From Planctomycetota bacterium (GTDB lineage: Bacteria; Planctomycetota; UBA1135; JALUZX01), in assembly GCA_027011425.1 (NCBI GenBank), contig JALUZX010000638.1, forward strand, positions 1 through 6,789: a DNA stretch of 6,789 nucleotides, written 5' to 3'. The translations under genes and the position numbers were made by a program. Positions 5,750 to 6,789 of this stretch are shown piece by piece; position 1 is the first letter of the stretch; each line of letters begins with the position of its first letter. A model generated the notes under the pieces. The model ran no database searches. It worked only from the letters and a program-made list of their open reading frames with translations, and was not told the DNA's origin.

Positions 5750-5757
5750 TCCCCACC

Positions 5758-6477
5758 ATGAGCATCCAAGCCGTGGTTCTTCTCTCGGGCGGGGCCGACT
5801 CGGTCACCTGCCTGGCCTGGGCCGTCAAAGAGCAGGGCCTCTCCTGCCTTGCCCTCTCTTTCGACTACGGTCAGACCCACCAGTGGGAAATCCAGGCGGC
5901 CCGCCGGGCGGCGGAATCCTTCCGGGTCCCCCACAGGACGGCCCGCCTGGATCCCTCCCTCTTCTCCGCCTCGGCCCTCACGGGCGGGAGTCCCATCCCC
6001 AAGGGTAGGACGTCCGGGGAGATCGGCCGGGGCATCCCTTCCACCTACGTCCCCGCCCGGAACCTGGTCTTCCTCTCCCTGGCCGCCGCCCTGGCCGAGA
6101 CCCTGGGGGCCGAAACCCTGGTGATCGGCGTCAACGCCCTGGACTACAGCGGCTATCCCGACTGCAGGCCCGAGTTCCTCCGCGCTTTCGAGGAGACCCT
6201 CCGCGTGGGGACCCGCTCCGGCGTGGAGGGAAGGCCGCCCCTTGTGGAAGCCCCCCTCCTGGAGATGAAGAAGGCCGAGATCTTCCTCCTCGGGACCCGC
6301 CTTGGGGTGGATTACTCCCTTACGGTGAGCTGTTACGATGCCGACGACCAAGGCCGGGCCTGCGGGGCCTGCGACGCCTGCCTGCTGAGGGCCCGCGGTT
6401 TTCGCGAAGCAGGTCTTCCCGACCCGACCCGCTACAAGCCGGGCGTCACCCCCCCTTCCCGGGGATCTTCGCTTTGA
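5758..6477 (+). CDS. queC: 7-cyano-7-deazaguanine (preQ0) synthase
   Basis: A 239-residue QueC, which uses ATP and ammonia to convert 7-carboxy-7-deazaguanine to preQ0 in queuosine biosynthesis. The N-terminal pyrophosphatase loop is SGGADS at 10-15 (SGGLDS in most relatives). Further family motifs are DYGQTH at 36-41, STYVPARN at 95-102, and the NALDYSGYPDCRPEF block at 126-140. Near the C-terminus C192, C202, C205 and C208 (SCYDAD, then C.AC..CLLR) form the expected zinc site, and DPTRY closes the conserved core. About 12 extra residues follow. The ATG at 5758 is chosen because QueC proteins begin just before the VVLLSGG strand. queD and queE are not in the window, but FolE upstream makes the pathway's first intermediate. 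The 3' end overlaps a gene on the opposite strand by 32 bases. Confidence 0.95.
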   Translation: MSIQAVVLLSGGADSVTCLAWAVKEQGLSCLALSFDYGQTHQWEIQAARRAAESFRVPHRTARLDPSLFSASALTGGSPIPKGRTSGEIGRGIPSTYVPARNLVFLSLAAALAETLGAETLVIGVNALDYSGYPDCRPEFLRAFEETLRVGTRSGVEGRPPLVEAPLLEMKKAEIFLLGTRLGVDYSLTVSCYDADDQGRACGACDACLLRARGFREAGLPDPTRYKPGVTPPSRGSSL

Positions 6478-6789
6478 ATACGCTTCTTGTAATGTTCCAG
6501 GCATAGAACGACGGGAGGGCTCTATCCCCTCCCTTGGGTTCGAGTTCCCCCAGGAACCGTCCCTTCCGGACCCCCCCCTCCATGAAGGCCCGAACCTCGG
6601 CCAGGCCGAGGGCCCGGGCCGCCCCGGCCTCCACCACGGCGAAGACCCGCCTTTTCTCGAGGTGGTATTTCCTGAGCAGGGCCGCCAGGTTGTCCAGGTC
6701 GTAGCGGGAATAGAGGAGATTGCTCTTGACCGCCAACTCTCGGGTATAGCACTCAACACCCCAGAAAGGGGGCGCCGCCGGGTGGGAGA
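6446..6789 (-). CDS. Unrecognised protein, C-terminal part (start beyond the right edge)
   Basis: The frame is open to the right edge and shows 113 C-terminal residues. A TTG at 6736-6734 is a possible start, but the upstream codons also read sensibly (HPAAPPFWGVECYTRE), so the gene most likely begins outside the window. Visible text includes NLLYSRYDLDNLAALLRKYHL, a hydrophobic strand VFAVVEAGAARALG, then GLAEVRAFMEGGVRKGRFLGELEP and a basic tail ending KIPGKGG. Codons have G or C in most third positions, as in neighbouring real genes, which argues that it is coding. I recognise no family. It has no signal or membrane segment in the visible part. It converges on queC and overlaps it. Confidence 0.5.
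   Translation of the reverse strand, partial: SHPAAPPFWGVECYTRELAVKSNLLYSRYDLDNLAALLRKYHLEKRRVFAVVEAGAARALGLAEVRAFMEGGVRKGRFLGELEPKGGDRALPSFYAWNITRSVFKAKIPGKGG

Larger units (their letters stand above)
5521..5757. promoter_or_regulatory. Divergent intergenic promoter region between paralogue A and queC
   Basis: About 230 bases without a gene lie between the two divergent starts, visibly richer in A/T runs than the coding DNA. It holds one TATAAT on each strand, an imperfect inverted repeat next to the queC -10, and the paralogue A Shine-Dalgarno site. No preQ1 riboswitch could be recognised on the queC side. Confidence 0.55.

Noticed and set aside
5618..5757. preQ1 riboswitch upstream of queC.
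   Set aside because: No recognisable aptamer or expression platform was seen, and the -10 box next to the ATG leaves no leader to carry one.
5743..6759. Minus-strand open frame of about 338 codons antisense to queC.
   Set aside because: queC shows all its family motifs in the sense frame, and the antisense text has no recognisable domain.

Overview
The window is GC-rich DNA of bacterial gene density, probably from a member of the Planctomycetota. The main pointer is a pair of secreted proteins on the minus strand. Both carry a C-terminal block of the type LPFD[LM]TPLG..GCK followed by a DP.-NA.GL block, which I associate from memory with families of secreted Planctomycetota proteins. Taxonomy is inferred and was not tested by search.

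Layout from left to right. (1) Positions 2-895, plus strand: the C-terminal part of a multi-pass membrane protein resembling a GT39/ArnT-like glycosyltransferase, with its start outside the window. A strong GC hairpin spans its stop codon. (2) Positions 924-3121, plus strand: a compact, translationally coupled pterin/folate operon. It holds a pteridine-reductase-type SDR (FolM/PTR1-like), a dihydroneopterin aldolase (FolB, with some FolX-like features), HPPK (FolK) and GTP cyclohydrolase I (FolE). All junctions overlap by 4 or 8 bases. Three of the enzymes act in the GTP to 6-hydroxymethyl-dihydropterin diphosphate route, and the SDR supplies a candidate dihydropterin/dihydrofolate reductase. 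(3) Positions 3147-5527, minus strand: two diverged paralogues of unknown function. Each is exactly 369 codons, has its own signal peptide and Shine-Dalgarno site, and they are separated by a 13-bp hairpin that is probably a terminator. (4) Positions 5528-5757: a divergent promoter region with a perfect TATAAT on each strand. (5) Positions 5758-6477, plus strand: queC, the preQ0 synthase of queuosine/7-deazaguanine biosynthesis. Its -10 box lies so close to the ATG that the mRNA is probably leaderless. (6) Positions 6446-6789, minus strand: the C-terminal end of an unrecognised protein that overlaps the queC 3' end tail to tail.

The folate operon and queC are linked metabolically, because FolE makes dihydroneopterin triphosphate, the entry compound for both pathways. 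The most novel content is the tandem pair of secreted paralogues. I saw no transposase, CRISPR array, tRNA or rRNA.
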